Shown piece by piece: positions 9,249 to 18,440 of a DNA stretch of 64,000 nucleotides. How positions within the stretch are numbered: position 1 is the stretch's first letter; each line of letters opens with the position of its first letter. The notes below the pieces were generated by a model that worked only from the letters and a program-made list of their open reading frames with translations, searched no databases and was not told where the DNA came from. The position numbers and the translations under genes were made by a program. Origin of the DNA: Bacteroidota bacterium (GTDB taxonomy: Bacteria > Bacteroidota > Bacteroidia > Flavobacteriales > Weeksellaceae); contig JAEZYN010000045.1 of the NCBI GenBank assembly GCA_023419095.1, positions 5,722 to 69,721 on the forward strand, in the 5' to 3' direction.

Positions 9249-10340
9249 ATGAAACTCCTCTACATCACCAACGGCATTACCGGTACTGGCGGGCTCGAAA
9301 GAGTGCTGTCGGTGAAAGCATCTATGCTGGAGGAGGATTTCGGATATGAAGTACATATTTTAAGTTTAAATGAAGAAGGAAAGAAGCTATTTTTCGCTTT
9401 CTCCGACAATATTACTTTTCACACCATCGCAGTTTCAGGAAATGCTCTCGCCTATTTTTTAGAGTACAGGAAAGGAATTCAAAATGTGGTTTCCGAGCTG
9501 CGGCCGGATGTAATCTGCGTATGTGATGATGCACTTAAAGGTTTTTTTCTACCACAAATTATCAAAACCCACGCAAAGTGGATACACGAAAGCCACGCTT
9601 CGCTAAATTTAAGTAATAGAGGAAATGGGGTTCCTGCTATAAAGAGAATACAGCATCACCTAAAGCAGTATCTTGGGAGAGCATTCGATCGAATTGTGGT
9701 ATTGACTGATCGCAATCTCTCAGAATGGTCTTTAGAAAATCTCGAAATCATTCCGAACCCCTTACCTTTTGAAGCATCTGTGTCTGCTGATCTTCACTCA
9801 AAAAAAATCATCGCCGTCGGAAGCTACAGTTACAACAAAGGTTATGACCGCCTACTGGAGATTTGGAAGATTGTTGAGGACACTTTTTCTGACTGGGAAC
9901 TACACATCTATGGCAAATCGACACAAGAAAATCTAAAAAATGAATCACAACTTTTAGGTCTAAGTCGCATTTATTTCTACGAGCCAGTTCCAAATATTGA
10001 GCATAAGTATCTTAACTCGGCTGTCTTTGTGCTGCCATCGCGTTCGGAAGGTTTCGGCATGGTCATCATCGAAGCCATGAGTTGCGGCTTGCCGGTTGTA
10101 AGTTTTGACTGTCCGCACGGTCCTGCCGACATTATAACGGACGGCCATGACGGCTTTTTGGTCGAGAACGGAAATATTGAACAGTTTGCACAAAGGTTGA
10201 AGGAATTAATGCGCTGTGAAGATTTGCGAATGAAAATGGGCGCCAAGGCCAAAGTGACCAGTGAAAAATATGACGCCACCAAAATAGTTGGTCAGTGGGA
10301 TCGTTTGTTCAAAAAATTACTTTCTAAAAACTCCGTCTAA
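9249..10340 (+). CDS. Glycosyltransferase family 4
   Basis: This is a GT-B fold retaining glycosyltransferase of about 363 residues. I prefer the internal ATG at 9249 (MKLLYITNG) over the ATG at 9222 because M-K-L-L-Y-I-T is the usual first strand of the fold. The C-terminal nucleotide-sugar domain shows S-R-S-E-G-F-G-M-V-I-I-E-A-M-S-C-G, which carries the family E-x7-E motif. G-P-A-D-I-I-T-D-G-x-D-G-F-L-V follows. It resembles capsule GT4 enzymes that use UDP-sugars and is most similar in motif to the next gene. Confidence 0.88.
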   Translation: MKLLYITNGITGTGGLERVLSVKASMLEEDFGYEVHILSLNEEGKKLFFAFSDNITFHTIAVSGNALAYFLEYRKGIQNVVSELRPDVICVCDDALKGFFLPQIIKTHAKWIHESHASLNLSNRGNGVPAIKRIQHHLKQYLGRAFDRIVVLTDRNLSEWSLENLEIIPNPLPFEASVSADLHSKKIIAVGSYSYNKGYDRLLEIWKIVEDTFSDWELHIYGKSTQENLKNESQLLGLSRIYFYEPVPNIEHKYLNSAVFVLPSRSEGFGMVIIEAMSCGLPVVSFDCPHGPADIITDGHDGFLVENGNIEQFAQRLKELMRCEDLRMKMGAKAKVTSEKYDATKIVGQWDRLFKKLLSKNSV

Positions 10341-10341
10341 G

Positions 10342-11457
10342 TTGAAGATTCTCTACCTCACCGACCAGCTTTACCTGCACGGCGGCATCGAGAAGGTGCT
10401 TTGCCAGAAAGCCAATTATCTCGCTGACACTTCAGATGACGATGTTGCCATTGTTACTTATCAACAACTGGGCAGGAAGCCGGTATATGAACTTAGCTCG
10501 AAGATCAAGCGTATTGACCTGAATATAAATTATGAAATCGCCAAGAGCTATTTTCGTCCTAACAATCTTCGGAAACTACCTGCCCATATTTTGGGACTCC
10601 AAAGGGTGTTTAAGGAATTTAAACCTGATGTGATTATTAGTTGCAACTTCGGGCCGGATTTCTACTTTTTACCGTACATCACCGGAAATATTCCTGTAAT
10701 TAAAGAATTCCATTCAAGTCGCGCGTTGAGAAAGATTCCGCTTTCCATTGCGGGAAAATTTTTAAATGCGCTGTCTGCGCGAGCCGAGAAGAGGTATGCG
10801 CAACTCGTTGTGCTTAATCCTGATGAGGTTCGGTATTACGGCTCCGATTGCGTTTCGGTCATTCCAAACCCCGCTGAAAATACTGAGGAAAATGCACCGC
10901 TGACGAGTTCAGCGATTTTAGCCGCCGGAAGAATTTCACCGGTTAAAAACTTCAGCGACCTCATCGAAGCGTTCAGCCGTTTAAGTCACCGCTTTCCCGG
11001 GTGGGAACTACACATTTGGGGTGAGGATTATGTTGGCACTCAGGAAAAACTACAGGCACAAATCGACGGCCTTGCGATGGGAAACCAAATACGATTTATG
11101 GGCGTGACCGAAAAGCTGCAAACTGAAATGAAAAATTACAGTATCTACGCGATGACTTCCGAATCGGAATGTTTCCCCATGGTGCTGCTCGAATCGCTGT
11201 CCGCCGGTCTGCCCGTGGTAACTTATGATGCTCCAACCGGTCCGCGACACATCGTCACGGACGGTGAGGACGGTTTTATTGTGCCTTATAAAAATTTGGA
11301 TATTTTTACACAAAAATTAGAACAGCTGATGACCGATGAAAACCTGAGACAGCAGATGGGTGCCAAAGGCCGCGAAAACGCACAGCGCTTCCATATCGAT
11401 AAAGTAATGCAGCTATGGCGGAACCTGTTTGAGAAAGTGATTAAAAGAAACGGATAG
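10342..11457 (+). CDS. Glycosyltransferase family 4 (TTG start)
   Basis: This is a GT-B enzyme of about 371 residues. The likely start is TTG at 10342, one base after the upstream TAA, giving (M)KILYLTDQLYLHGG. A start at 10288 would extend 53 bases into the previous gene. The C-terminal domain has S-E-S-E-C-F-P-M-V-L-L-E-S-L-S-A-G with both conserved glutamates, then G-P-R-H-I-V-T-D-G-E-D-G-F-I-V. This matches the preceding GT4 gene, so the pair look like tandem paralogues. Confidence 0.87.
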   Translation: MKILYLTDQLYLHGGIEKVLCQKANYLADTSDDDVAIVTYQQLGRKPVYELSSKIKRIDLNINYEIAKSYFRPNNLRKLPAHILGLQRVFKEFKPDVIISCNFGPDFYFLPYITGNIPVIKEFHSSRALRKIPLSIAGKFLNALSARAEKRYAQLVVLNPDEVRYYGSDCVSVIPNPAENTEENAPLTSSAILAAGRISPVKNFSDLIEAFSRLSHRFPGWELHIWGEDYVGTQEKLQAQIDGLAMGNQIRFMGVTEKLQTEMKNYSIYAMTSESECFPMVLLESLSAGLPVVTYDAPTGPRHIVTDGEDGFIVPYKNLDIFTQKLEQLMTDENLRQQMGAKGRENAQRFHIDKVMQLWRNLFEKVIKRNG

Positions 11458-11471
11458 TTAATGAGTGCTAT

Positions 11472-11517
11472 TGCTTCGCAAAAGAGATCCCTTCTCCGCC
11501 GCGGCGGATCGGGATGA
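11472..11517 (-). repeat. Dispersed repeat copy (TCATCCCGATCC...GATCTCTTTTGCG family)
   Basis: Read on the minus strand, this stretch closely matches the element at 29,972-30,022. Both contain the 14-base perfect palindrome TCCGCCGCGGCGGA flanked by TCATCCCGA on one side and GATCTCTTTTGCG on the other. It lies in the only large gap of the glycosyltransferase run. Confidence 0.7.
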
Positions 11518-11584
11518 GATGTGAAAAGCAAAGGAAAACGTATAAAATGAATTTAGGCTTTCAAATAAAATTAACGCGGCTGCC

Positions 11585-11623
11585 GGAATTTTCCACCCTT
11601 TAGGGTAGGGGAAAGAAAATTCC
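11585..11623. other. Long imperfect hairpin between GT4 and EpsG genes
   Basis: GGAATTTTC at 11585-11593 is the exact reverse complement of GAAAATTCC at 11615-11623. An inner CCACCC/GGGTAGG stem encloses TTTA. There is no strong T run after it, so it is an imperfect terminator at best. It could be an RNA structure in the leader of the EpsG gene. Confidence 0.4.
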
Positions 11624-11671
11624 CCATCTTCGGTCTCCGACTCCTGTCTCATATCTAAAATCAAAATCCCT

Positions 11672-12766
11672 TTGTTCGACTGGATCCCCATAGGCAGCTA
11701 CACGCCGATATATTACCATCTGATGATGTTCTTTACGCTCATCACTCTGCTGCATGCGTACCAAAACGACCTGTTCAGCAGCCGCACAATAAGCTTTTCT
11801 GCGGGAATGGGTTTTGCGTTATTGCTGCTGATGATACTGTATCTGGGCACACGACCGGTGAGTTATGTATTTGGGGATATGGGGACTTACGGGAAATTTT
11901 ATAACCGTGTGGCAGCTGGAGAAACACCGAGCATAACGAAGGATTATCTGTTTAACTATTTCATGGTTGCCTCTACGAACGTGATGAGTGACCGCACTTT
12001 CTTTTTTTTATGTGCTGTCATCTACATTATCCCCTGTTATATATTCTCAAGGAAATACTGCGGTTCGTACTGGTATTTTGTATTTCTGATCTTTATCGGT
12101 TCCTATATGTTCTGGCCATTCGGCACCAACGGTATCCGCAATGGTTTAGGTACTTCCCTATTTGTCATGGCGCTGTGTTTTTATGAGCGTAAATTGGTGA
12201 TGTATGCACTGATGGCACTTGCGTTTGGTATGCACAGTTCGATCATCATCCCGATTGCGGGATTTGCTGTAGCAGGCGTGTACAAAAATCCTAAACTGTA
12301 TTATTACATCTGGCTTGCGGCCATTCCGCTTTCGCTGATCGGTGGTGGTTTTTGGGAAAGTCTGTTTGGCGGTATCGGTCTGGGTGGAGATACGCGTGCG
12401 GAGGATTACCTGACCAAGGGAAATGTAAACAACGACGAATTTGCCTACACCGGTTTCCGCTGGGACTTTTTGTTCTACTCATCATTCGCTGTATTAGCGG
12501 GCTGGTACTTTATATTTAAAAAGAACATTACCGATAAGTTATATATCCACCTTTGGGGTACTTATATGATCGCGAATGCGTTTTGGATACTGGTGATCCG
12601 GGCTAATTTCTCCAACCGTTTTGCGTACCTCTCATGGTTCCTGATGGCGCCGGTAATCGCATATCCATTGCTGCGGTATAAACTCTTTCCGAACCAATAC
12701 CGGATTATCGGTGGTGTCATAGCAGTCTATTACCTTTTTACTTATCTAATGTTTTTACGCGGCTAA
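11672..12766 (+). CDS. EpsG family polysaccharide polymerase-like membrane protein (TTG start)
   Basis: This 364-residue integral membrane protein has about ten hydrophobic segments and a Tyr/Phe-rich N-terminus. An F-G-T-N-G-I-R-N-G-L segment is followed by M-A-L-A-F-G-M-H-S-S, a pattern typical of the EpsG family. These proteins are thought to polymerise repeat units at the inner membrane, as Wzy proteins do. The start appears to be TTG at 11672. The TAA stop overlaps the ATG of the next gene by one base (TAATG), which indicates coupled translation. It is the only polymerase candidate in the visible part of the locus. Confidence 0.8.
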   Translation: MFDWIPIGSYTPIYYHLMMFFTLITLLHAYQNDLFSSRTISFSAGMGFALLLLMILYLGTRPVSYVFGDMGTYGKFYNRVAAGETPSITKDYLFNYFMVASTNVMSDRTFFFLCAVIYIIPCYIFSRKYCGSYWYFVFLIFIGSYMFWPFGTNGIRNGLGTSLFVMALCFYERKLVMYALMALAFGMHSSIIIPIAGFAVAGVYKNPKLYYYIWLAAIPLSLIGGGFWESLFGGIGLGGDTRAEDYLTKGNVNNDEFAYTGFRWDFLFYSSFAVLAGWYFIFKKNITDKLYIHLWGTYMIANAFWILVIRANFSNRFAYLSWFLMAPVIAYPLLRYKLFPNQYRIIGGVIAVYYLFTYLMFLRG

Positions 12767-13656
12767 TGAAAAAGCTCACCATTTTCACACCGACCTTTAA
12801 CCGCCGCCATCTGCTCCCGCGTCTCTACGAGAGTCTCTGTACACAGACAAATCTTAATTTTGTTTGGCTCGTGGTTGACGACGGTTCTACCGACGGTACC
12901 GGCGAACTGGTCGGGAGCTGGATTGAAGAGAATAAAATTCAGATCGAATACATCTTTAAAGTGAATGAAGGCATGCACTCGGCACATAACGTCGCCTACG
13001 CGCAAATTAACACGGACTGGAACGTATGTATAGATTCAGATGATAGAATGCCGGCAGATGCGGTTGAACTCATACTTCGCAAGATCGGACAAAATCCGGG
13101 TCCACAGTATTATGGTATCGTAGGTCTCGACGCTGATTTTGACGGAAAAGTGCTTGGTAAATCCATTCCTCCCCGATTTGACCGTGTAAAGATGACCGAG
13201 CTTGAAAGTGTATACGGCATCAATGGGGACAAGAAATTGGTCTGTAAAACTGCCGTAATGCAAAGTCTGCCTGCCTATCCCATCTACAAAAATGAGAAGC
13301 TGGTGCCATTAAGCTATAAGTCTTTGATGGCCGAGCAACGCGGTTTGTACATGAAGCCGCTGAATGAGATCCTGTGTCTGGTGGAATATCAGCCAGATGG
13401 CTCTACTAAAAATATGCTGATGCAATACCGCCGGAACCCCCGGGGTTTTGCCTTTATGCGTATTGCCAGGCTCAATGCAAATCTTGGATTTAAAGAATAC
13501 GTTAAAACCGCGGTACATCTGGTTTCTTCCACTTTGTTCACCGGTGACTATGGCGGGCTTTTCAAGACCCGGCGTACTACGTTGGTGCTGGCTGCCATTC
13601 CTTTTGGAATAGTGCTTAACATATATATCCGCATCAAAACTACACGGACGGCATGA
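12766..13656 (+). CDS. Glycosyltransferase family 2
   Basis: This 296-residue GT2 enzyme has F-T-P-T-F-N-R-R at 7-14, V-D-D-G-S-T-D-G-T at 37-45 and I-D-S-D-D-R-M at 89-95. The F-T-P-T-Y/F-N-R entry is typical of a Bacteroidota capsule GT2 subgroup. Its start overlaps the EpsG stop by one base and its own TGA overlaps the next ATG (ATGA), so three genes are translationally coupled. A basic C-terminus with a hydrophobic stretch (V-L-A-A-I-P-F-G-I-V-L) may contact the membrane. Confidence 0.9.
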   Translation: MKKLTIFTPTFNRRHLLPRLYESLCTQTNLNFVWLVVDDGSTDGTGELVGSWIEENKIQIEYIFKVNEGMHSAHNVAYAQINTDWNVCIDSDDRMPADAVELILRKIGQNPGPQYYGIVGLDADFDGKVLGKSIPPRFDRVKMTELESVYGINGDKKLVCKTAVMQSLPAYPIYKNEKLVPLSYKSLMAEQRGLYMKPLNEILCLVEYQPDGSTKNMLMQYRRNPRGFAFMRIARLNANLGFKEYVKTAVHLVSSTLFTGDYGGLFKTRRTTLVLAAIPFGIVLNIYIRIKTTRTA

Positions 13657-14759
13657 AAATCCTGCATATCATCAATTCACTTTCGACCGGGGGTGCAGAG
13701 AAACTGATTCTCGAAACCGTTCCTGAATATAATTCACGGGGCTTATCTGTGGATGTTATGTTACTGAACGGCAGTCCGTCGCCGTTTTTGGATGAACTTC
13801 AGAGGACTGGGTGCTGTAAAATAATCGTGCCCGGCACGTCCTCACCCTACCGTTTTAAGTTTATATGGGAGATAGTGCCGCAGTTCAGAAAATACGATCT
13901 GATCCACGTCCATCTGTTTCCATCAAATTACTGGGCTGCTTTTGCCAAAATTATTTCCCGCGCGTCTGTCCCGTTGGTCTTCACTGAACACAGCACGTCT
14001 AACCGCAGATTCCGTAACCCGGTATTCCGGGTCATTAATGCGGTTGTCTATCGCTCATTCACAAAAACTGTATGTATTACGGATGACGTAAAAGCAGTTG
14101 TGAAGGCAAACACACTTCTTCGCGAAAATAAACTCACAGTAATACAGAACGGAGTTCCGATAAGAAAATATGCATCGGCGCGTGCTCTTTCCCGACATAA
14201 GATTCACAGTTCGCTTGGCGAAGATGATTTCTTACTCGTTCAAATCGCATCTTTTCGCGCAGCCAAAGACCAGGCGACTTTAATCAGGGCACTACTAAAT
14301 TTACCTGAACGGTTTAAAGTACTCTTAGTGGGAGAAGGTCCGGGAAGAAAAGAGCATGAAAAATTAGTCGAAATGATGGATTTACAGGGGAGAGTTTATT
14401 TTTTAGGTGTTACGTCAGATATTCCAAGCTTGTTGGCCACGTGCGATATTGCAGTTCTTTCCTCTAACTATGAAGGCTTTGGTATAGCGGCGGTTGAAGC
14501 CATGGCCTCCGGTCGTCCCCTTATTGCGAGTGATGTTCCGGGGTTGTCAGAGGTGGTTGGCGGCGCGGGTATTCTGTTTCCGAAAGGCGATGAAAAAACA
14601 CTGGCAACCGAAATTTTCAGGCTGATGAATGATGAGATCTACTATGGCGAAGTCGCGCAGCGATGCACTGAGCGGGCGAAGGATTATGATATCGATATCA
14701 TGGTGGCCCGGCATATCGAGCTGTATAAGTCACTTGTAAATCCAAATGTTGCGGGCTGA
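13653..14759 (+). CDS. Glycosyltransferase family 4
   Basis: This 368-residue GT-B enzyme opens with M-K-I-L-H-I-I-N-S-L-S-T-G-G-A-E-K-L, the G-G-A-E motif of capsule and exopolysaccharide GT4 proteins. D-L-I-H-V-H-L-F-P-S-N follows near residue 83. The C-terminal donor domain has S-S-N-Y-E-G-F-G-I-A-A-V-E-A-M-A-S-G with both catalytic-family glutamates. It starts inside the stop of the previous gene (ATGA overlap). Confidence 0.9.
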   Translation: MKILHIINSLSTGGAEKLILETVPEYNSRGLSVDVMLLNGSPSPFLDELQRTGCCKIIVPGTSSPYRFKFIWEIVPQFRKYDLIHVHLFPSNYWAAFAKIISRASVPLVFTEHSTSNRRFRNPVFRVINAVVYRSFTKTVCITDDVKAVVKANTLLRENKLTVIQNGVPIRKYASARALSRHKIHSSLGEDDFLLVQIASFRAAKDQATLIRALLNLPERFKVLLVGEGPGRKEHEKLVEMMDLQGRVYFLGVTSDIPSLLATCDIAVLSSNYEGFGIAAVEAMASGRPLIASDVPGLSEVVGGAGILFPKGDEKTLATEIFRLMNDEIYYGEVAQRCTERAKDYDIDIMVARHIELYKSLVNPNVAG

Positions 14760-14846
14760 CGAAGTTGTAAAATGCTTCACGGTGCAGACTTGCGCTTTTG
14801 ACCTTACAAATAATTATATTTACCCTGAAAAAAAAGCAGTCCTGCC

Positions 14847-16064
14847 TTGAAAAAACTCATCCGCGTTACCTCAGTTCCCTTATCCCTCAGTAAGCTGCTG
14901 GGAAACCAGTTGTCGTATATGAATACATTCTATGAGGTGACAGCCGTATCCTCCGATGCGGAGGAGCTGGCTAAGCTGGCGCAAAAATTTGGTGTGCGGC
15001 ACTTCCCTGTAGAAATGACCCGGCAGATCACGCCGGTTCAGGATCTGGTGGCCATATACAAACTTTATCTTTTCTTCAGAAAGGAAAAACCGGCCATTGT
15101 ACATTCACACACCCCAAAAGCCGGACTTGTGGCGATGCTCGCCGCCTGGCTAGCGCGCGTACCGGTACGTCTGCATACGGTGGGCGGTCTGCCACTGGTG
15201 GAAGCCACAGGAATTAAGAGAAAAATATTAAATCTGGTTGAAACAGTGATATACGGTGCGGCGACGCGCGTATACCCGAACTCGTCAGCCCTGCGCGAGA
15301 TCATCATTAAAGAAAAGTTCTGCGCGCCGGCCAAACTTAAAATCATTGCGCAGGGCAGCAGCAACGGCATCGATACTGCCCATTTCTCACCCACCCAGGT
15401 TTCCGCCGAAACGCGACAGAACCTGCGTGATATCCTACAAATAAAAGCTGACGACTTCGTCTTTCTGTTTGTGGGCCGCCTGGTGCGCGACAAAGGCATC
15501 AATGAACTCGTAAGCGCGTTTACCGCCCTCGAAAAGTCGCCCCAAAGCGTTCTGAACATTCCTCCTTCGGGCGAAATATTAAACGATCTGACCTCCGCTG
15601 CGCCGCCGCACAGCAAACCCAAGTTGCTGCTCGTGGGGCCTCTGGAGCAGCACCTCAACCCACTCAGCCCCGAAACCATTAAAACGATTGAGGACAATCC
15701 CAGCATTATTGCGACCGGATTTGAAGACGATGTGCGACCCTATATGGCCATAAGCGATGCCTTTGTGTTCCCGAGCTACCGTGAGGGCTTTCCCAACGTT
15801 GTGCTGCAGGCCGGTGCGATGGAACTGCCAACCATCGTCACCGACATCAACGGCTGCAACGAGATCATCCGCGACCGCCAGAACGGACTGGTTATCCCGC
15901 CCAAGAACCCAGATGCGCTGCTCTCCGCGATGCAGGAAATGATGCGCGAGCACAATCTGCCCACTTTTCTCATACGGAACCTTCGTAAAGAGATCGAAGA
16001 AAAGTATGACCAGCAGAAAGTCTGGGCCGCGATCAAAGAAGAGTACGAGCGTCTAACGTCCTAA
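14847..16064 (+). CDS. Glycosyltransferase family 4, CapM/PglA-like (TTG start)
   Basis: This 405-residue GT-B protein starts with TTG at 14847. H-S-H-T-P-K-A-G-L-V-A at about 87-97 and H-T-V-G-G-L-P-L are characteristic of the CapM/PglA/WbuB-like GT4 group, which adds an early sugar to the lipid-linked intermediate. P-S-Y-R-E-G-F-P-N-V-V-L-Q-A-G replaces the usual E-x7-E, with Gln in place of the second Glu, as this subgroup often shows. An insert rich in Pro and Ser around residues 230-265 lengthens the donor domain. It is the last gene of the locus, 87 bases after the preceding stop. Confidence 0.85.
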   Translation: MKKLIRVTSVPLSLSKLLGNQLSYMNTFYEVTAVSSDAEELAKLAQKFGVRHFPVEMTRQITPVQDLVAIYKLYLFFRKEKPAIVHSHTPKAGLVAMLAAWLARVPVRLHTVGGLPLVEATGIKRKILNLVETVIYGAATRVYPNSSALREIIIKEKFCAPAKLKIIAQGSSNGIDTAHFSPTQVSAETRQNLRDILQIKADDFVFLFVGRLVRDKGINELVSAFTALEKSPQSVLNIPPSGEILNDLTSAAPPHSKPKLLLVGPLEQHLNPLSPETIKTIEDNPSIIATGFEDDVRPYMAISDAFVFPSYREGFPNVVLQAGAMELPTIVTDINGCNEIIRDRQNGLVIPPKNPDALLSAMQEMMREHNLPTFLIRNLRKEIEEKYDQQKVWAAIKEEYERLTS

Positions 16065-16216
16065 TCATTCGCTAAAAGATTCTTAAAATATCTGATGCTT
16101 TTTAACTCCGCAAATTTTTTCAGTTAAATCAGCGAGGTCTAAAAACCTTCAAGGTTTACGCCGCCCCTACCTTAATTTCGCGGACGACATGACCTTTTTT
16201 TGCGCAATAAAACCAC

Positions 16217-16284
16217 TCATTTACTCATTCTCAAATCACCTCATTCCCTGTCATCGCGAGCAAAGCGAGGGACCTCTTTTGCGA
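16217..16284 (+). repeat. Divergent copy of the TCATCSCGA repeat family
   Basis: The stretch CATTCTCAAATCACCTCATT followed by CTGTCATCGCGAG and GGGACCTCTTTTGCG has the same order of parts as the copies near 24.4-24.8 kb and 30.0 kb. The core has changed (GCGAGCAAAGCGAGG). It occupies most of the 260-base gap between the polysaccharide locus and the RteC gene. I see nothing else in the gap. Confidence 0.55.
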
Positions 16285-16324
16285 AAACAAACCGGCCGTA
16301 GGGGTTTGTTTTAGCCAAAGCCCC

Positions 16325-17020
16325 TCACCCTTCCTCCTCCTCAAACTTCGCCACCAGCCGCGCAGCCAGGCTTTCCAGGAACTTGGCCTGCCCTGTCTTG
16401 CGGTTGCGCACCTCGTGCAGCGTCTTGTAGAAGTTACCGAGTTCGATGTTGAAGGATTTCTCGATCAGGCGCACGGTCTCGCTGAAATCGGCGTTGCCGC
16501 CATTGAAGCTGTTGCTGATGTGCAGCGCATACAGCAGTTCGATGAGTGCCGACTTGGAGCCTGTCCACGTGATGGGTGACTTGTTCGTAAACTTGTCGTA
16601 GAAATACCCTTCAATGCCGTAAACCGACTGTAAGAGATATTGCTCCAGGCGGTCATGGGCCAGGATCTGGGCCACCAGGCCGTCATGGGAAGTGCTGAAG
16701 GTGGTATCATAGCTGTACAGCTGGGCATCCGTAGTCATTTTAAAGTCGGTCTGGTTGCGCACGAAATATTTTTCGTCGAGGTAGGTCGCCTTCCGGCGGT
16801 AATATTCGTAAAAGTCGGCATGCTGATCCACGAAAGTCTTCAGCTCGCGGAGTTCAAGTTTGTAATACTCCTTCAGGATTTGCTGACCTGCGTTGGGTCT
16901 GGCCGCTTCTATGCCCAGGATCTTCGACCAGTATATGAACTCAGCCACAAAGAGCGGCTTCAGGTTTTTAAAGAAATGGACTTCATGTGCGGCCGAACTC
17001 ATTTCTGCCGTAGCCACCAT
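16325..17020 (-). CDS. RteC family protein
   Basis: This 231-residue protein matches the RteC family in its C-terminal half: S-A-L-I-E-L-L-Y-A-L-H, N-G-G-N-A-D-F-S-E-T, F-N-I-E-L-G-N-F-Y-K-T and E-V-R-N-R-K-T-G. Known RteC of Bacteroides conjugative transposons controls excision, but many chromosomal homologues stand alone. No transfer or integration genes surround this one. The protein is somewhat shorter than usual and starts close to the F-F-K-x-L-K-P segment, so its N-terminus may be cut. A stop codon precedes the chosen ATG by eight codons, so a longer frame is not available. Confidence 0.75.
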   Translation of the reverse strand: MVATAEMSSAAHEVHFFKNLKPLFVAEFIYWSKILGIEAARPNAGQQILKEYYKLELRELKTFVDQHADFYEYYRRKATYLDEKYFVRNQTDFKMTTDAQLYSYDTTFSTSHDGLVAQILAHDRLEQYLLQSVYGIEGYFYDKFTNKSPITWTGSKSALIELLYALHISNSFNGGNADFSETVRLIEKSFNIELGNFYKTLHEVRNRKTGQAKFLESLAARLVAKFEEEEG

Positions 17021-17184
17021 TGCTTTAAGGCCGCGCTGAAAGCTTTAGGTATGAAGAAGTCAAAGCGTCCTCATGCACAGTTATTCATAAGTGAGTCCCT
17101 AGCAATGTGTTAAACAAAGTTAAAATAAAAAATATTTTTAATTTGTGCACGATTGTTCCATACTGCGGTTATACGTCTTAATCT

Positions 17185-17577
17185 ATGAACTCCACGCTTT
17201 TTACCACGCTGCGCTCATTTATGCGCCACCGGGCGTACCGCCACCTGATGTTTGTGTCTTTACTCAGCCTTTTGATAGGAACGGTCTCGATGCATTTTCT
17301 GGAAGGCTGGTCGTGGCTGGACGGACTGTATTTCTCTGTAAGCACAGTGACTACCACGGGCTACGGCGACCTGTACCCCGAAACGGAGAACGGCAAAATA
17401 TTCGTGGTGTTTTACCAGCTCATCAGTGTTGCCATTATCCTTTTGTTTTTCAATGCGATCTACCAGCATTTTGCCGATGTAAAAAACAGCCAGCGCATCC
17501 GGCAGTACCATCACAAAAAAATGGTGGAGAGGACGGTCAGGGCGCAGAAAAAGGCGAGAAACCGGAAAAACCGCTGA
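17185..17577 (+). CDS. Two-transmembrane potassium channel family protein
   Basis: This 130-residue membrane protein has two hydrophobic helices (about 24-44 and 72-92). Between them is a pore loop with T-V-T-T-T-G-Y-G-D, the K+ selectivity filter, followed by L-Y-P-E-T. The C-terminus is short and strongly basic (R-A-Q-K-K-A-R-N-R-K-N-R) with no RCK domain, so any gating must come from elsewhere. It should form a tetrameric K+ channel in the inner membrane. It is divergent from the RteC gene, with 164 bases between. Confidence 0.88.
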   Translation: MNSTLFTTLRSFMRHRAYRHLMFVSLLSLLIGTVSMHFLEGWSWLDGLYFSVSTVTTTGYGDLYPETENGKIFVVFYQLISVAIILLFFNAIYQHFADVKNSQRIRQYHHKKMVERTVRAQKKARNRKNR

Positions 17578-17841
17578 TCCTGAAGCGCACCGGCAATGCC
17601 ACGCAAAGAACCCGTGAAAGCCCGACGCAGGCAAACCGACGCAGACGCACTGCAGTTGCCTGCACGGCCTGCAGAAGCTTCTGCGCTGATGCAGCTGAGG
17701 GCGCAGGAGTCTCCGCCACCTCGCAGCCGAAAACGCGGCAGCTCCGACTGCAAACGTGAAATATTCGGCTCGTTTCGAAATAGCCCACGGCTCTTTTTTT
17801 CTGCGGTCATGAACCCATTTTCCGCATAAGCCGATAATCAA

Positions 17842-18216
17842 ATGCTTTATGTTCCCGTGCCGCATACTTTCTCGCGAAAATATGCCTTGAAACACGCGTG
17901 CTTTTTCTGCTTCCCATCAAAAATGTTTTCTAGAAAAAAAAATAAGGATCATTCAGTGCTCAGCAGAAATGTCTTTGATGTTGAAGATGATAACATTATC
18001 TTTTCCGTCACCGATACCGGGCAGGGTATTCAACCTCAATATCTGGCCAAAATTTTCGACCGGTACTTCCGCATCCCCGAAACAAGAAAGGAAGGTACCG
18101 GCCCCGGCCTCAGTATAAGTAAAGAATTTATAGAAGCACAGGGAGGAAAAGTCTGGGTGGAAAGCGAATATGGGCTTGGCTCTGCCTTCTTTTTTTCATT
18201 AAAAAAGCAATACTAA
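17842..18216 (+). pseudogene. Histidine kinase ATPase fragment
   Basis: Only the end of a sensor kinase remains. [10 protein letters not shown] carries the G1 box, I-F-D-R-Y-F-R is the F box, and [10 protein letters not shown] is the G2 box. The usual G-T-G-L-G-L has become G-T-G-P-G-L. The H box with the phospho-accepting histidine and the N box are missing. The first 40 residues do not look kinase-like. I read it as a decayed remnant, since no receiver or sensor domain lies upstream. A functional ATPase fragment is unlikely. Confidence 0.6.
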
Positions 18217-18440
18217 AATAGCTTGAGGTTCTTATTGAAACGCTATTGGAAGTGTATCATAGGACTGGCCTGCACCTCACACGGGGACAAGCCATCCGCT
18301 TCTTTTTCCTGTTTCATTCTTGGAAACCTCGTCAGCGGGCTGGCACAATGCTTTCATTGAATGCTGAACATCAATGCTGCGCGGAGCAAAAACGACGGCT
18401 CACGCAGTAGATCACCGCACAACTTAAAATTCAGTATACA

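Noticed and set aside
15065..15706. A 213-residue minus frame opposite the last GT4 gene
   Set aside because: It is the complement of a clearly coding GT4 gene and lacks any family motif.
16325..17020. Integrated conjugative element
   Set aside because: Only a single RteC gene is present, with no integrase, relaxase or transfer genes around it.
17145..17895. Long frames on both strands around the K+ channel gene
   Set aside because: They overlap the T-T-G-Y-G-D channel frame and have arbitrary Cys/Arg-rich composition.
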